Part shown: in pieces, positions 19,328 to 27,490 of the stretch
Layout: every line of letters starts with the position of its first letter
Position numbering within the stretch: position 1 is the first letter of the stretch
Source: Stutzerimonas stutzeri
GTDB lineage: Bacteria; Pseudomonadota; Gammaproteobacteria; Pseudomonadales; Pseudomonadaceae
Direction of reading: 5' to 3'
Assembly (NCBI RefSeq): GCF_000590475.1
Contig: NZ_CP007441.1
Location: 289,581 to 353,580 of the forward strand
DNA length: 64,000 nt
The notes under the pieces: model-generated
Seen by the model: the letters and a program-made list of their open reading frames with translations, nothing else
What the model was told of the DNA's origin: nothing
The model's database searches: none
Position numbers and translations under genes: made by a program

Positions 19328-19555
19328 TGAGTATCCATCCGCTGCGGGAGTGTTCATCCGGCCCTCGCGGTGACTGGCTGCGCGCTGCACGCCGGTCTCC
19401 TCGACTACGGTCCATGGCTGCGTTGCTGAGACGAAACCGTTCCGTTGCGCCAAAACGCAGCGGACTCATCAGCGTATCGGCACCCCGTGGTGGCACTTTA
19501 ATGGCGTCAGATGAATGGCAGCAATGGTTTTATGCAGCGGCTCTTGCCGTTCCGA

Positions 19556-20131
19556 TCAACGGGCGGGTGCGGGTTGTTTTTCTTCACGGGCGCGTTGGGG
19601 CGATGGCGTTTGTAGCCAGGTTGCCAGCAGGCGAGTCGACAGTGGAATGAACAAGTACGTCATCAGTGGTGTAAGTGCCAGTGTGCTGAGCAGGATGCGC
19701 ATCACCAGGCTGAGCTCGCCAAGCACACCGCCGAAGGACAGATTGAACACCAGCGACACCGGGAAAAACGCCAGCCAGATCGCGATGCTCTGCTTCCAGC
19801 GCGCAGGGCGCGCGCTGTCGTTTTCGCCGAACCAGGCGTCGATGCCTCGGGCGCGGTGCTCGTGAGGCTGGGCGAAGAGTTCGCTGCCACGCTGCAACCA
19901 AGCCCGGCGCGAAGCCGAATGCTCCCATGTGTCGAGCGTCTGCTCATCGGCAAAGCGGAAGACGATCTGGAATTCATCGTCGCCGGGCGGCGGTGCCAGC
20001 ACGCCGGAGCCGAGGTAGCCGGGAAAGTCCGCGGCCAGTTGTTCGCCTTCGTGCAGCCAGGCGAGTAAATCGTGGTAGCGGCCATCACGCACGCGGCGAG
20101 CCACCATCAAGGTGACGGGTTCGGTAGACAT
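19556..20131 (-). CDS. Antibiotic biosynthesis monooxygenase-like protein with C-terminal membrane helices
   Basis: A 191-residue protein. The first about 100 residues are an ABM (dimeric ferredoxin-like) domain: VTLMVARRVRDGRYHDLLAWL and FQIVFRFADEQTLDTWEHSASRRAWL. The remainder has two hydrophobic segments (about 117-135 and 142-165) and a basic tail. This ABM plus two-helix architecture is common in bacteria and is usually annotated as an antibiotic biosynthesis monooxygenase, but the real reaction is unknown. It stands alone. The 228-base stretch between it and the start of the PotD-like gene holds nothing I can assign. Confidence 0.75.
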   Translation of the reverse strand: MSTEPVTLMVARRVRDGRYHDLLAWLHEGEQLAADFPGYLGSGVLAPPPGDDEFQIVFRFADEQTLDTWEHSASRRAWLQRGSELFAQPHEHRARGIDAWFGENDSARPARWKQSIAIWLAFFPVSLVFNLSFGGVLGELSLVMRILLSTLALTPLMTYLFIPLSTRLLATWLQTPSPQRAREEKQPAPAR

Positions 20132-20606
20132 CGTATATCTCCAGCATCAGGCCGGCCACCCGGGTAGGGCATTCGGCGGACGCAGCGCCGGGGTGATGGG
20201 CTGCGTTATGGCTCAGGCAAGGATCATGCCCTGATCTTCGGCACACGCCAGACCTTGTAAGGTCGGCACATCCGAAGGCGACGGCGCACTATACGGAGAA
20301 TTCTTGCACTTGGAAGGGGCGTTCACTTCAAGAGTGGGGCGACGGCGGCGCCTGCAGCTGGTGCCGGGACCCGTTAACGATTTCTGGTGACGCGTTTCGG
20401 CGAAATATCCGCTGGCAAGCGGCATCCGCGTGATGCTGGGTAAAGCGCAGAACCGCAACGCCAGATGCACACTTTGTGAACGACGCGCTTGAAACGCCCC
20501 CTGTACTCAGCCCTACTAACACCATGGCGCGGCGCATAACCTGTCCCGATGGCGCCAACCGACGCCTATGCACGGGCGAAAGTTCCAACCAAGGATGGTG
20601 GAAATA
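20132..20606. other. Intergenic region upstream of the effector gene, no gene seen
   Basis: A 475-base stretch between the ABM-domain gene and the DUF2235 gene, which diverge from it. Short open frames here have no recognisable content. A small GACCTT-GT-AAGGTC hairpin lies at 20251-20264. It probably contains the promoters for both flanking genes and marks the left edge of the accessory block. Confidence 0.4.
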
Positions 20607-22157
20607 ATGAGCGGTTACGTACCCAATATCCCCAGAGCGAAGCGCGACGCCGAGTTGAAGGACGTCCAGCCCGTCGATATCCATGCCGAGCGCTGGACCG
20701 AATACGAGCGCCACAGCAGCCAACCGGCCAAATCACCCGAGAAGATCCAGCTGGCCTTGCGTATCGGCGTGTTCTTCGATGGTACTCTCAACAACGCCAC
20801 CAACGCCGCGCTCGGTCTGGCATGCGGCGCCCATCACCCCATAGCGGCCGAAGATCTGAATTCCAACTGCAAGCCATATATGGCCGAGCCGGACAGCAGT
20901 TACGGAAATGATGTGACTAATGTGCGGAAGCTGATGGATTTGTATTGGGCAACCTCTACGTTGGAAGGAGAGGCTCCTAACAAACGGGGGTACCGCAAAC
21001 TATACGTAGATGGAGCGGGCACCGAGGCCGGAAATCAAGACAGCGACCTGGGCGCTGCGGCAGGACGCGGCGGTACAGGCGTCGCGGGACAGGTTCAGGA
21101 CGCGTTTAACCGGATCAGCGAACTTATCCAAAGTACACATCAGGACTATCCGGACCACGAAATTTGTTCTTTGACCTTCGATACCTTTGGCTTCAGCCGC
21201 GGTGCTGCAGCGGCTAGGCATTTCGCCAACGAGGTCGTCAAAGGCAAGCAGGGCTTTCTAGGTGCGGCATTGCAAAGCAACGTGCGCGTCTTCAATAAAG
21301 ATTTCGTCGATCATTACGGACGCGATATCAACATCAGCTTTATCGGGCTGTTCGATACCGTCGCTTCTGTTGGTGGTTTGAAGAATCTGGGTAATATCCG
21401 AAGCTCTATCACGCCATGGCTGAATCTCTACTTGTCGCGCAAATACTTCGCGAACGTGGTGCAGTTGGTGGCGCGTGACGAGATACGCGCCAATTTTCCA
21501 CTGAGCGAGGTCAGCCCGGACCATCCTGAAATCATCCTGCCGGGCGTGCACTCGGACATCGGCGGTGGCTACCTGGACGACGCCGAAGAGCGAGTGATGG
21601 TCAGCCCGATGCAGGCACTGGTCGTAGCTCAGCGCATCGATGTGACGACGACCTCCATCTACCAGGACGCGGCCGAGGCCAGGCAGCGGATGATTGCGGA
21701 GGGGTGGCCGCCGGCCATGCTGGAGATCGTCACCCCGGAGGCGCAATTACTGCCTGTCGATCCGCGAGATCGCCTGGCGCCTCGGCAAAAGCGGGTGTAT
21801 GCCGGTCTACAACTCAAGCGCCGCGTCAGCAACGCGTTATCGATTGTCTATTTTCGTGTTATGTACGAGCTCGCAAGAAGGAATGGCGTAAGGTTTGAAG
21901 ATATACCTGACGAATTACACTATTTACTTCCTGGTGACCTAACTGATTTGTGTAGTCGCTTTATCCAAGGCAACTACAGCTTGAACTACGACGAAGAAGC
22001 TCTGTTGAAACGACGCTATATACATGCTTCCGCGCATTGGAATAACCCGCAGGGAAAGCGAACCCCAAGCGGTCTCAAGGTGCTTTATATCAATGCTCCA
22101 AATGAGGGGGGCGTTCGCAATCGACACCCTCATGCTCCTAACTGGACTCTATTTTGA
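20607..22157 (+). CDS. DUF2235 lipase, probable type VI secretion effector (Tle type)
   Basis: A 516-residue alpha/beta-hydrolase of the DUF2235 group, the catalytic domain of Tle phospholipase effectors. The early block RIGVFFDGTLNN is diagnostic. A probable catalytic triad is visible: Ser197 in FGFSRGAAA, Asp250 in GLFDTVAS and His315 in PGVHSDIGGGY. The start was taken at MSGYVPN, which has a purine-rich ribosome site; an upstream ATG adds 13 residues. There is no vgrG, hcp or PAAR gene beside it, so delivery is inferred from the family. The downstream lipoprotein begins within its stop codon. The coding sequence is less GC-rich than the neighbouring core genes. Confidence 0.85.
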   Translation: MSGYVPNIPRAKRDAELKDVQPVDIHAERWTEYERHSSQPAKSPEKIQLALRIGVFFDGTLNNATNAALGLACGAHHPIAAEDLNSNCKPYMAEPDSSYGNDVTNVRKLMDLYWATSTLEGEAPNKRGYRKLYVDGAGTEAGNQDSDLGAAAGRGGTGVAGQVQDAFNRISELIQSTHQDYPDHEICSLTFDTFGFSRGAAAARHFANEVVKGKQGFLGAALQSNVRVFNKDFVDHYGRDINISFIGLFDTVASVGGLKNLGNIRSSITPWLNLYLSRKYFANVVQLVARDEIRANFPLSEVSPDHPEIILPGVHSDIGGGYLDDAEERVMVSPMQALVVAQRIDVTTTSIYQDAAEARQRMIAEGWPPAMLEIVTPEAQLLPVDPRDRLAPRQKRVYAGLQLKRRVSNALSIVYFRVMYELARRNGVRFEDIPDELHYLLPGDLTDLCSRFIQGNYSLNYDEEALLKRRYIHASAHWNNPQGKRTPSGLKVLYINAPNEGGVRNRHPHAPNWTLF

Positions 22158-22810
22158 ACAAGTTGCTTTTTATTCCCGTCCTCACGCTTTTATTGATCGG
22201 CTGTAAGGCAGCAGGTCCGGAAACAGAGTCGGACCGTTCAAAGTCTCCGTGGTGGAGTTTGGAATTTGTCGGCCCCACCTACATGATAGGTTGGGTTGAG
22301 GAAAGCATCATCGAAGATGTTAAGGGCAATTTCTTCTATCATGGCGGAGGCGGTGTCGTGGGGAGCGGTGATCCCGGATATGCAACCGAAGTTGCCAGGG
22401 GCTGGCCACATGGGTTGGCGGGCGGTCAGCGAGCGGTAGTGGGTGCTAGCTTGCCCAAACGAATCTTTGTTCGCTGGCAATCGGTAGTGGAGCCGCAGAC
22501 ATATAGAGGGTGGATTGAAATACCCGACGATGCTCGGCAAATCATGCACGACTCGACAAATCATCGCTGTTCTGCTGAACGGCCCGCGCGTTATATGGCT
22601 TCACTCTATTTAGGGCTGGCGCCGGGAGGGGTCGTGCAGGCATGGGTCAGGGATCAATGTCACAACGCTGTCAAAATCGCCCGTGCGCAAGCTGAAATCG
22701 AGCCGCTCGGTCCTTCGCAAGGGAAGACTGATGGGCGATACGCTTACAAAATCAATGAAGAAACCAAGCGATACATCGACAAGTACGGAATTCCTTATGG
22801 AAGTTGGTGA
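22154..22810 (+). CDS. DUF2931 lipoprotein, probable immunity protein (first copy)
   Basis: A 218-residue lipoprotein: signal sequence with lipobox LLIGC, Cys at about residue 17, then a DUF2931 domain with WWSLEFVGPTYM, WVEESIIEDVKG, FVRWQSVVEPQTYRGWIEIP and a C terminus ending YIDKYGIPYGSW. DUF2931 proteins usually sit next to DUF2235 effectors and are inferred to neutralise them in the periplasm. The start is a TTG inside the effector stop codon (TTTTGA), giving tight coupling. Its last about 30 residues are almost identical to those of the second copy, while the rest is clearly diverged. Confidence 0.75.
   Translation: MNKLLFIPVLTLLLIGCKAAGPETESDRSKSPWWSLEFVGPTYMIGWVEESIIEDVKGNFFYHGGGGVVGSGDPGYATEVARGWPHGLAGGQRAVVGASLPKRIFVRWQSVVEPQTYRGWIEIPDDARQIMHDSTNHRCSAERPARYMASLYLGLAPGGVVQAWVRDQCHNAVKIARAQAEIEPLGPSQGKTDGRYAYKINEETKRYIDKYGIPYGSW
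22668..22749 (+). repeat. 82-base direct repeat, copy 1
   Basis: This stretch, in the 3' part of the first DUF2931 gene, is identical base for base to 23609-23690 in the second. It encodes the VKIARAQAEIEPLGPSQGK region. The surrounding sequences are much less alike, which points to gene conversion or recombination. Confidence 0.9.
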
Positions 22811-22848
22811 GAAGAAAGAGGCCAGGCTCAACGAGATCGAAGGGAATG

Positions 22849-23092
22849 ATCCAAGTATTCGATTCCAGCCGATCTAAGTCCTCGTTACGAACGGTTTAAG
22901 GATCGTAGCTATCGGATTCTGCCTGCTGAGGAACAGTTGTTGAAAACGCGCTATATCCATGTTTCTGCGTACTGGGGTAACCCGTTCACGAAATATGCGC
23001 CGAGCGGTTTAAGGCTGGACTATATTAACGCGCCAAATATTGGCGGGGTCCGCCAATTCCACCCTCACGCCGCCGAATGGACTTTATTTTGA
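22849..23092 (+). pseudogene. Truncated C-terminal remnant of a second DUF2235 effector
   Basis: Between the two lipoprotein genes a frame without a start reads IPADLSPRYERF, then EEQLLKTRYIHVSAYWG, APSGLRLDYINAPN and FHPHAAEWTLF before its stop. These match the end of the intact effector (EEALLKRRYIHASAHWN, TPSGLKVLYINAPN, HPHAPNWTLF), but with many substitutions, so it derives from a different effector allele. It has no catalytic domain. The following lipoprotein starts inside its stop region just as the first one does. This is an orphan effector tail kept with its cognate immunity gene. Confidence 0.85.
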
Positions 23093-23751
23093 TCAAGCAC
23101 GTCATGGCGCTGCTGGGCGTACTGGTTTTGAGTAGCTGCCAGACCGCAGATCCCCTATCCGGTGATAAGGATCCTAAGTATGAATGGTGGAGCCTGGAGT
23201 TCTTCTCACCGCTCTACATGGTGGGATGGGTTGAGGCGAGTCTGGTTGAAGATATCCAGGGCAGAACATTCAATAAAGGTAGCAGCGGTATCGTCGGTAC
23301 CGGCATTGACAATTTCGAAACCGACTTTGCGAGAGGTTGGCCAAGAGGCAAGTCCGGTGGCATTGACGGAGTAGTCGGCGCGGACCTGCCCAAGCGTGTC
23401 TATGTCCGTTGGCAATCCATCGTGGAGCCGCAAACTTATCGAGTATGGATCGATATCCCAGAGAGAGCTCGGCAGCTTATGCATATTTCGACTCATCGAC
23501 GGTGCCCGAAAACACCGGACCGGCCAGCCCTTTATTTAGCGGCTCTTCATCTGGGTTTGGCGCCGGGCGGTATTGTGCAGGTATGGACTCGGGATGAATG
23601 CAACAGGCCTGTCAAAATCGCCCGTGCGCAAGCTGAAATCGAGCCGCTCGGTCCTTCGCAAGGGAAGACTGATGGGCGATACGCTTACAAGATTAATGAA
23701 AAAACCAAGCAATATATCGACAAGTACGGCATTCCTTACGGAAGTTGGTAG
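23089..23751 (+). CDS. DUF2931 lipoprotein, probable immunity protein (second copy)
   Basis: A 220-residue paralogue of the first lipoprotein, with lipobox VLSSC and the same block order: EWWSLEFFSPLYM, WVEASLVEDIQG, YVRWQSIVEPQTYRVWIDIP and the ending YIDKYGIPYGSW. It follows the truncated effector tail. By analogy with the first copy I chose the TTG overlapping that tail's stop; an ATG twelve bases upstream and one fifteen bases downstream are alternatives. It probably protects against the effector whose gene has been deleted here, that is, it would act as an orphan immunity protein. Confidence 0.72.
   Translation: MIKHVMALLGVLVLSSCQTADPLSGDKDPKYEWWSLEFFSPLYMVGWVEASLVEDIQGRTFNKGSSGIVGTGIDNFETDFARGWPRGKSGGIDGVVGADLPKRVYVRWQSIVEPQTYRVWIDIPERARQLMHISTHRRCPKTPDRPALYLAALHLGLAPGGIVQVWTRDECNRPVKIARAQAEIEPLGPSQGKTDGRYAYKINEKTKQYIDKYGIPYGSW
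23609..23690 (+). repeat. 82-base direct repeat, copy 2
   Basis: Identical to 22668-22749. The two copies are 941 bases apart in direct orientation, so recombination between them would delete the truncated effector tail and fuse the two immunity genes. Confidence 0.9.
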
Positions 23752-23903
23752 AAAAAGAGAACGATCAGATAACTATGCGCAATTATTCGGCACGGCATAA
23801 CGAGCCGAATTAGGTCGAGTTGTAGTTTTTCCTCGATAGAGGCTAGATAGCAGCTGTCGCTTTAAACAAATACGGATATATATACCAGGGAAGGGAACGC
23901 CGA

Positions 23904-24524
23904 ATGCAAGACAACCGAAGACCCATTACATCTCGATCTAAGCGTTGGGCAATGAAACTTGCCACGTTTCTAATCAAGCATGACATCTCCCCTAATCAAA
24001 TTTCAGTTGCCAGTATCGGATTCGCGGCAGCGGCGGCTGCAAGCATGGCGGCGTCTGCCAGTGTCTTTGCTTCTCTTGTGGCGATCGCATTCATCCAACT
24101 CAGGCTGGTATGCAACCTGCTCGATGGGATGGTGGCCATCGAAGGCGGGAAGCAATCGGCCCTGGGCAGCTTATATAACGAATTTCCGGATCGCATCGCA
24201 GACAGTCTGTTGATCGTTACGCTTGGGTATGCAGCGGCCTATCCTTCGCTTGGCTGGTTTGCCGCGCTCGCCGCTGCGTTGACTGCCTATGTACGGGTGT
24301 TTGGCGGAGCGCTAGGGCTCAAGCAAAGTTTCGCCGGACCTATGGCCAAGCAGCATCGCATGGCGGTCATGACAGCTGGCCTGGCGCTGAATATTCCAGA
24401 GTCTCTTTTGTTCTCCACACACCATAGCCTGTTTGTCGCGCTGATCATTATCGCGGTGGGTTCCGTCGTGACCTGTGCTGCCCGCACCCGAATAGTTGCC
24501 GGTCAGTTGAAGGAGGCCCAGTGA
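23904..24524 (+). CDS. CDP-alcohol phosphatidyltransferase family protein with variant motif
   Basis: A 206-residue membrane protein with about five hydrophobic helices and the CDP-alcohol phosphotransferase signature region at about residues 70-100 (NLLDGMVAIEGG and NEFPDRIAD). Against the consensus D-xx-DG-xx-AR-x8-G-xxx-D-xxx-D, the first Asp is Asn71, the Arg is Ile79 and the third Asp is Asn92. This variant looks like a distinct subfamily rather than random decay, because the surrounding pattern is well kept. It starts a three-gene operon with an acyltransferase and a CdsA-like enzyme, so I infer a role in making an unusual phospholipid. The start has AAGGGA upstream. Confidence 0.82.
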   Translation: MQDNRRPITSRSKRWAMKLATFLIKHDISPNQISVASIGFAAAAAASMAASASVFASLVAIAFIQLRLVCNLLDGMVAIEGGKQSALGSLYNEFPDRIADSLLIVTLGYAAAYPSLGWFAALAAALTAYVRVFGGALGLKQSFAGPMAKQHRMAVMTAGLALNIPESLLFSTHHSLFVALIIIAVGSVVTCAARTRIVAGQLKEAQ

Positions 24525-25123
24525 TGTGGATATCGGCCTTATTGATCTCGATTCTGCGGCTACTACTGGGTGCCAGCGCTCGCTTCGAAAGCACGCCAGA
24601 CCTGTCCGGTCAGCGCATCTATTTCGCCAATCACACAAGCCATATCGACACGCTGGCGATCATGGCGGCCCTACCGAAGGAGACGAGGATCAACACGAAG
24701 CCCCTTGCAGCAGCCGATTACTGGGGCAAGAACAGGTTCTTGAGATATATCGCCACGCGTGGGCTCAACTCGGTGCTGATCAATCGCCACTCGAAAGACG
24801 GTGAAGATCCTCTGGAGCCGGTGCGTCAGGTAATGGCACAGGGGTACTCGGTGATCATCTTCCCCGAAGGGACGCGCAGGTTTCAGGCGCTTCCTGGTGA
24901 GTTCAAATCAGGTCTTTACCGACTCCATAAGGCGTTTCCGCAGGCGCACCTGGTCCCGATCTATCTGGACAACCTTTATCGCTCGATGCCGAAAGGCAAG
25001 CACGTGCCCCTGCCGATCATCTGCACCATTCGGATCGGCGATCCGCTTGCGGTTCTAGAGAACGAAGAGATCGGCGACTTCTTGAACAGAGCCCGCGAAG
25101 CGGTGGTGAGGCTTGCCCAATGA
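24524..25123 (+). CDS. PlsC-like lysophospholipid acyltransferase
   Basis: A 199-residue acyltransferase of the 1-acyl-glycerol-3-phosphate family. The catalytic HX4D motif is in NHTSHID (His37, Asp42), and the substrate-binding block is FPEGTR at about 113-118; LVPIYLDN follows. It has one N-terminal hydrophobic helix. Its ATG overlaps the upstream stop (TGATG) and its own stop overlaps the next gene start, so the three genes are tightly coupled. It probably acylates lysophosphatidic acid or a related acceptor to give the substrate for the CdsA-like enzyme that follows. It is shorter than typical PlsC (about 240). Confidence 0.87.
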   Translation: MWISALLISILRLLLGASARFESTPDLSGQRIYFANHTSHIDTLAIMAALPKETRINTKPLAAADYWGKNRFLRYIATRGLNSVLINRHSKDGEDPLEPVRQVMAQGYSVIIFPEGTRRFQALPGEFKSGLYRLHKAFPQAHLVPIYLDNLYRSMPKGKHVPLPIICTIRIGDPLAVLENEEIGDFLNRAREAVVRLAQ

Positions 25124-26064
25124 TGATCGAGAACAAGTTCTACCTGTTGATGGCCGGGGTCGTTTCCCTTTTGGCGGTCGCCACCGTCGCGGGGATGATT
25201 CTGAAGCGCTTGGTCAAGACGGAAGGCTCGATTGCGACGGTCGACAACCTGAATCTGAGAGTCAACGCCTGGTGGTCGATGATCGCGATTTTTGTCGCCT
25301 CATATCTGATGGGTAACACGGCGACGGTGGTGCTGTTCGCATTCGTGTCGTTGTTTGCCCTGCGAGAGTTCATCACCCTGACCCCCACTCGGCTAGGCGA
25401 TCACAACGCACTGTTCGCAGCCTTCTTTATTCTCATCCCCTTGCAGTACGTCTTCATCGGCATCCACTGGTATTCGATGGTCACGTTGCTGATGCCGGTT
25501 TATGCGTTCCTGTTCTTGCCGTCGATTGCCGTGCTGTCACAAGAAACCGATGGCTTTCTCGAGCGCGCGGCCAAAATCCAATGGGGCATCATGATCACGG
25601 TGTATTGCATCAGCCATGCGCCGGCGCTGCTCATTCTCGATCTCGAGGGGTTCGAGGGGCAGAACGCCCTGCTGCTGTTTTATCTCATGTTCGTCGTTCA
25701 GATCAGCGACGTACTGCAGTACGTGTTCGGAAAACTGTTCGGGAAAACCAAGGTTGCGCCTGTGGTCAGCCCATCCAAGACAGTGGAAGGGCTGGTCGGC
25801 GGCGGCTTGGCGGCAACGCTGGCGGGCGGCGGCATGTACTGGCTCACGCCGTTCAGCTTCTATGAATCGGTGGCCATGTCCTTCGTGATCGTGGTGATGG
25901 GCTTTTTGGGTGGTCTGACGCTCTCGGCGATCAAGCGCAGCCTGCAAGCCAAGGATTGGGGCACCATGATCAAAGGTCACGGGGGCATGCTGGATCGGAT
26001 GGACTCGGTGTGCTTTGCCGCGCCGGTATTTTTCCATCTCACCCGCTATTTCTTCTCGGCTTGA
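25120..26064 (+). CDS. CdsA-like phosphatidate cytidylyltransferase
   Basis: A 314-residue polytopic enzyme with about eight membrane helices. The CDP-diglyceride synthetase signature is intact near the C terminus: SAIKRSLQAKDWG followed by HGGMLDRMDS. The family activates phosphatidic acid with CTP to CDP-diacylglycerol. A housekeeping cdsA is normally beside the bam/lpx genes, so this is probably a second, accessory enzyme. It completes an operon in which the acyltransferase could make phosphatidic acid, this enzyme CDP-diacylglycerol and the first gene product the headgroup transfer. Similar triplets occur in other pseudomonads and resemble E. coli ynbAB. Confidence 0.9.
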   Translation: MMIENKFYLLMAGVVSLLAVATVAGMILKRLVKTEGSIATVDNLNLRVNAWWSMIAIFVASYLMGNTATVVLFAFVSLFALREFITLTPTRLGDHNALFAAFFILIPLQYVFIGIHWYSMVTLLMPVYAFLFLPSIAVLSQETDGFLERAAKIQWGIMITVYCISHAPALLILDLEGFEGQNALLLFYLMFVVQISDVLQYVFGKLFGKTKVAPVVSPSKTVEGLVGGGLAATLAGGGMYWLTPFSFYESVAMSFVIVVMGFLGGLTLSAIKRSLQAKDWGTMIKGHGGMLDRMDSVCFAAPVFFHLTRYFFSA

Positions 26065-26524
26065 TGTTCGGATGCGATCTGAAGAGATGGCAGCTTGCAT
26101 TACCGGGAATGGTAGCGCGTCCTGATGTTGCTGGCAGGCGGCACCGTGCTACCCAAGCGCTCCGCGAACAGAGCGATCGCCGCTTCGCAGTTGACAGCGA
26201 TGCCGGTGAACTCGGCGATCAGCTCAGCGAGATCGCCGGTGCGGTGCAGCGCGTCAGCGACATGATTGTGCAGATCGCCACCGCCGTGGAGCAGGCCGCG
26301 ACTGCAGAAGACGTCAGTGGGAATACCCGGTCGATCAGGCCGCACTGAGTCTGCTCGAAGCTGCGCCAGCGGTGCACGGTGTGGCTGACCGGCTGGGTGA
26401 AGGTACGCGCAGCCTGGCGCAGAACACCGCGCGGTTCCGTCTCGGCTGAGTCTTGCACTCAGCGAAACGCGAACCCTCGCCGGCGGTTCAGGTCCGTTGA
26501 AGGACGAGCCTGAGCCGTCGGAGC
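26065..26524 (+). pseudogene. Second chemoreceptor remnant and intergenic sequence
   Basis: From about 26205 a frame reads LSEIAGAVQRVSDMIVQIAT, AVEQAATAEDVSGNTRSI, the end of an MCP signalling domain. It then breaks, and the C-terminal end (LGEGTRSLAQNTARFRLG, stop at 26447-26449) continues in another frame. Everything upstream of the methylation region is gone. The remnant lies between the phospholipid operon and the PfkB gene, where it may mark an insertion or deletion boundary. The remainder of this stretch shows no gene. Confidence 0.6.
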
Positions 26525-27490
26525 ATGTCCATGCAACGTCTCACCTTGCTGTCGCTGGGCAGCATCAACGCTGACTTCCAGGTGCGGGTCGACGAGCCTG
26601 CAGGCAGTCGCGAAACCCAGCTGGCCCATGACCTGTGCCGCCTGTCCGGCGGCAAGGCCAGCAATACGGCCTATCTCGGCGCGCGTTTCGGTCACTGCAG
26701 CCTGTTGCTCGGCCGCGTCGGCGACGACGAGCTGGCCGAACAGGCACTCGACCCGCTGCGTCAGGCCGGCGTCGAGGTGGATAACGTCGGGCGCGCCGCC
26801 GGTCAGTCCACTGGCGTGTCGATGATCATGGTGCCGCCGGATGGGAAGAAAAATATCGTCCTGGCGACCAATGCCAACGACAGCTGGGACGAAGCGGCCA
26901 TCGAAGCCATGGCCGCTGCCATCGACGGTTGCGCCACCCCCGCCTGTCTGGTCCTCGATTACGAAGTGCCGGCGCCGGTGGTATGCCATGCGCTGGAAGC
27001 AGCGACTCGAAGGGGCATTCAGGCGGTGCTCGACCCCTCCTTCCCCGACCGGGTGGAGCGGGCGCTATTGCCCAGGCTGTACGCGATCACACCAAACGTC
27101 TCGGAAGCCGAAGGGCTGGTTGGCCATTCGCTCGACACCCTGGACCAGCACGCGGATGCCGCGCGTCAACTGCAGCGCGACGGGCCTGCCGTGGTGTGCA
27201 TCAAACTGGGCGATGGCGGCTGCGTGCTGGCGACGGCTGACCAGATCCTGCACATCCCGCCAGGCGACGTAGAACCGGTCGATACCACCGGCGCTGGCGA
27301 TGCCTTTACCGGCGTGTTCGCCGTGGCTTTGCTCGAAGGCCTTGATCCACGGGAGGCCGCCGCCTGGGGCGTTGCCGCGGCGAACCTTGCCGTCACGGGT
27401 TATGGCTCGCAGCCGGCGTATGCCGATCGACAACAGGTGGTCGAGCTGGCGCAGAAGCTGCTCGAGAAGGCGAGGAGGCTTGATGGCTGA
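26525..27490 (+). CDS. PfkB/ribokinase-family sugar kinase
   Basis: A 321-residue ATP-dependent carbohydrate kinase. The first PfkB signature is in LSGGKASNTAYLGARFG, and the catalytic, anion-hole motif is DTTGAGDAFTGVF near residue 258. These are intact, so it should be active. Ribokinase-family members phosphorylate ribose, fructose or other sugars; the specificity cannot be assigned here. The stop overlaps the start of the GH65 gene, so the two enzymes probably act in one pathway, the GH65 releasing a sugar that this kinase phosphorylates. The start has a GGAG just upstream; a second ATG lies six bases later. Confidence 0.87.
   Translation: MSMQRLTLLSLGSINADFQVRVDEPAGSRETQLAHDLCRLSGGKASNTAYLGARFGHCSLLLGRVGDDELAEQALDPLRQAGVEVDNVGRAAGQSTGVSMIMVPPDGKKNIVLATNANDSWDEAAIEAMAAAIDGCATPACLVLDYEVPAPVVCHALEAATRRGIQAVLDPSFPDRVERALLPRLYAITPNVSEAEGLVGHSLDTLDQHADAARQLQRDGPAVVCIKLGDGGCVLATADQILHIPPGDVEPVDTTGAGDAFTGVFAVALLEGLDPREAAAWGVAAANLAVTGYGSQPAYADRQQVVELAQKLLEKARRLDG

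Noticed and set aside
18209..19330. A 373-codon plus-strand frame
   Set aside because: It covers the complement of the PotD-like gene, which has a signal peptide and family motifs on the other strand.
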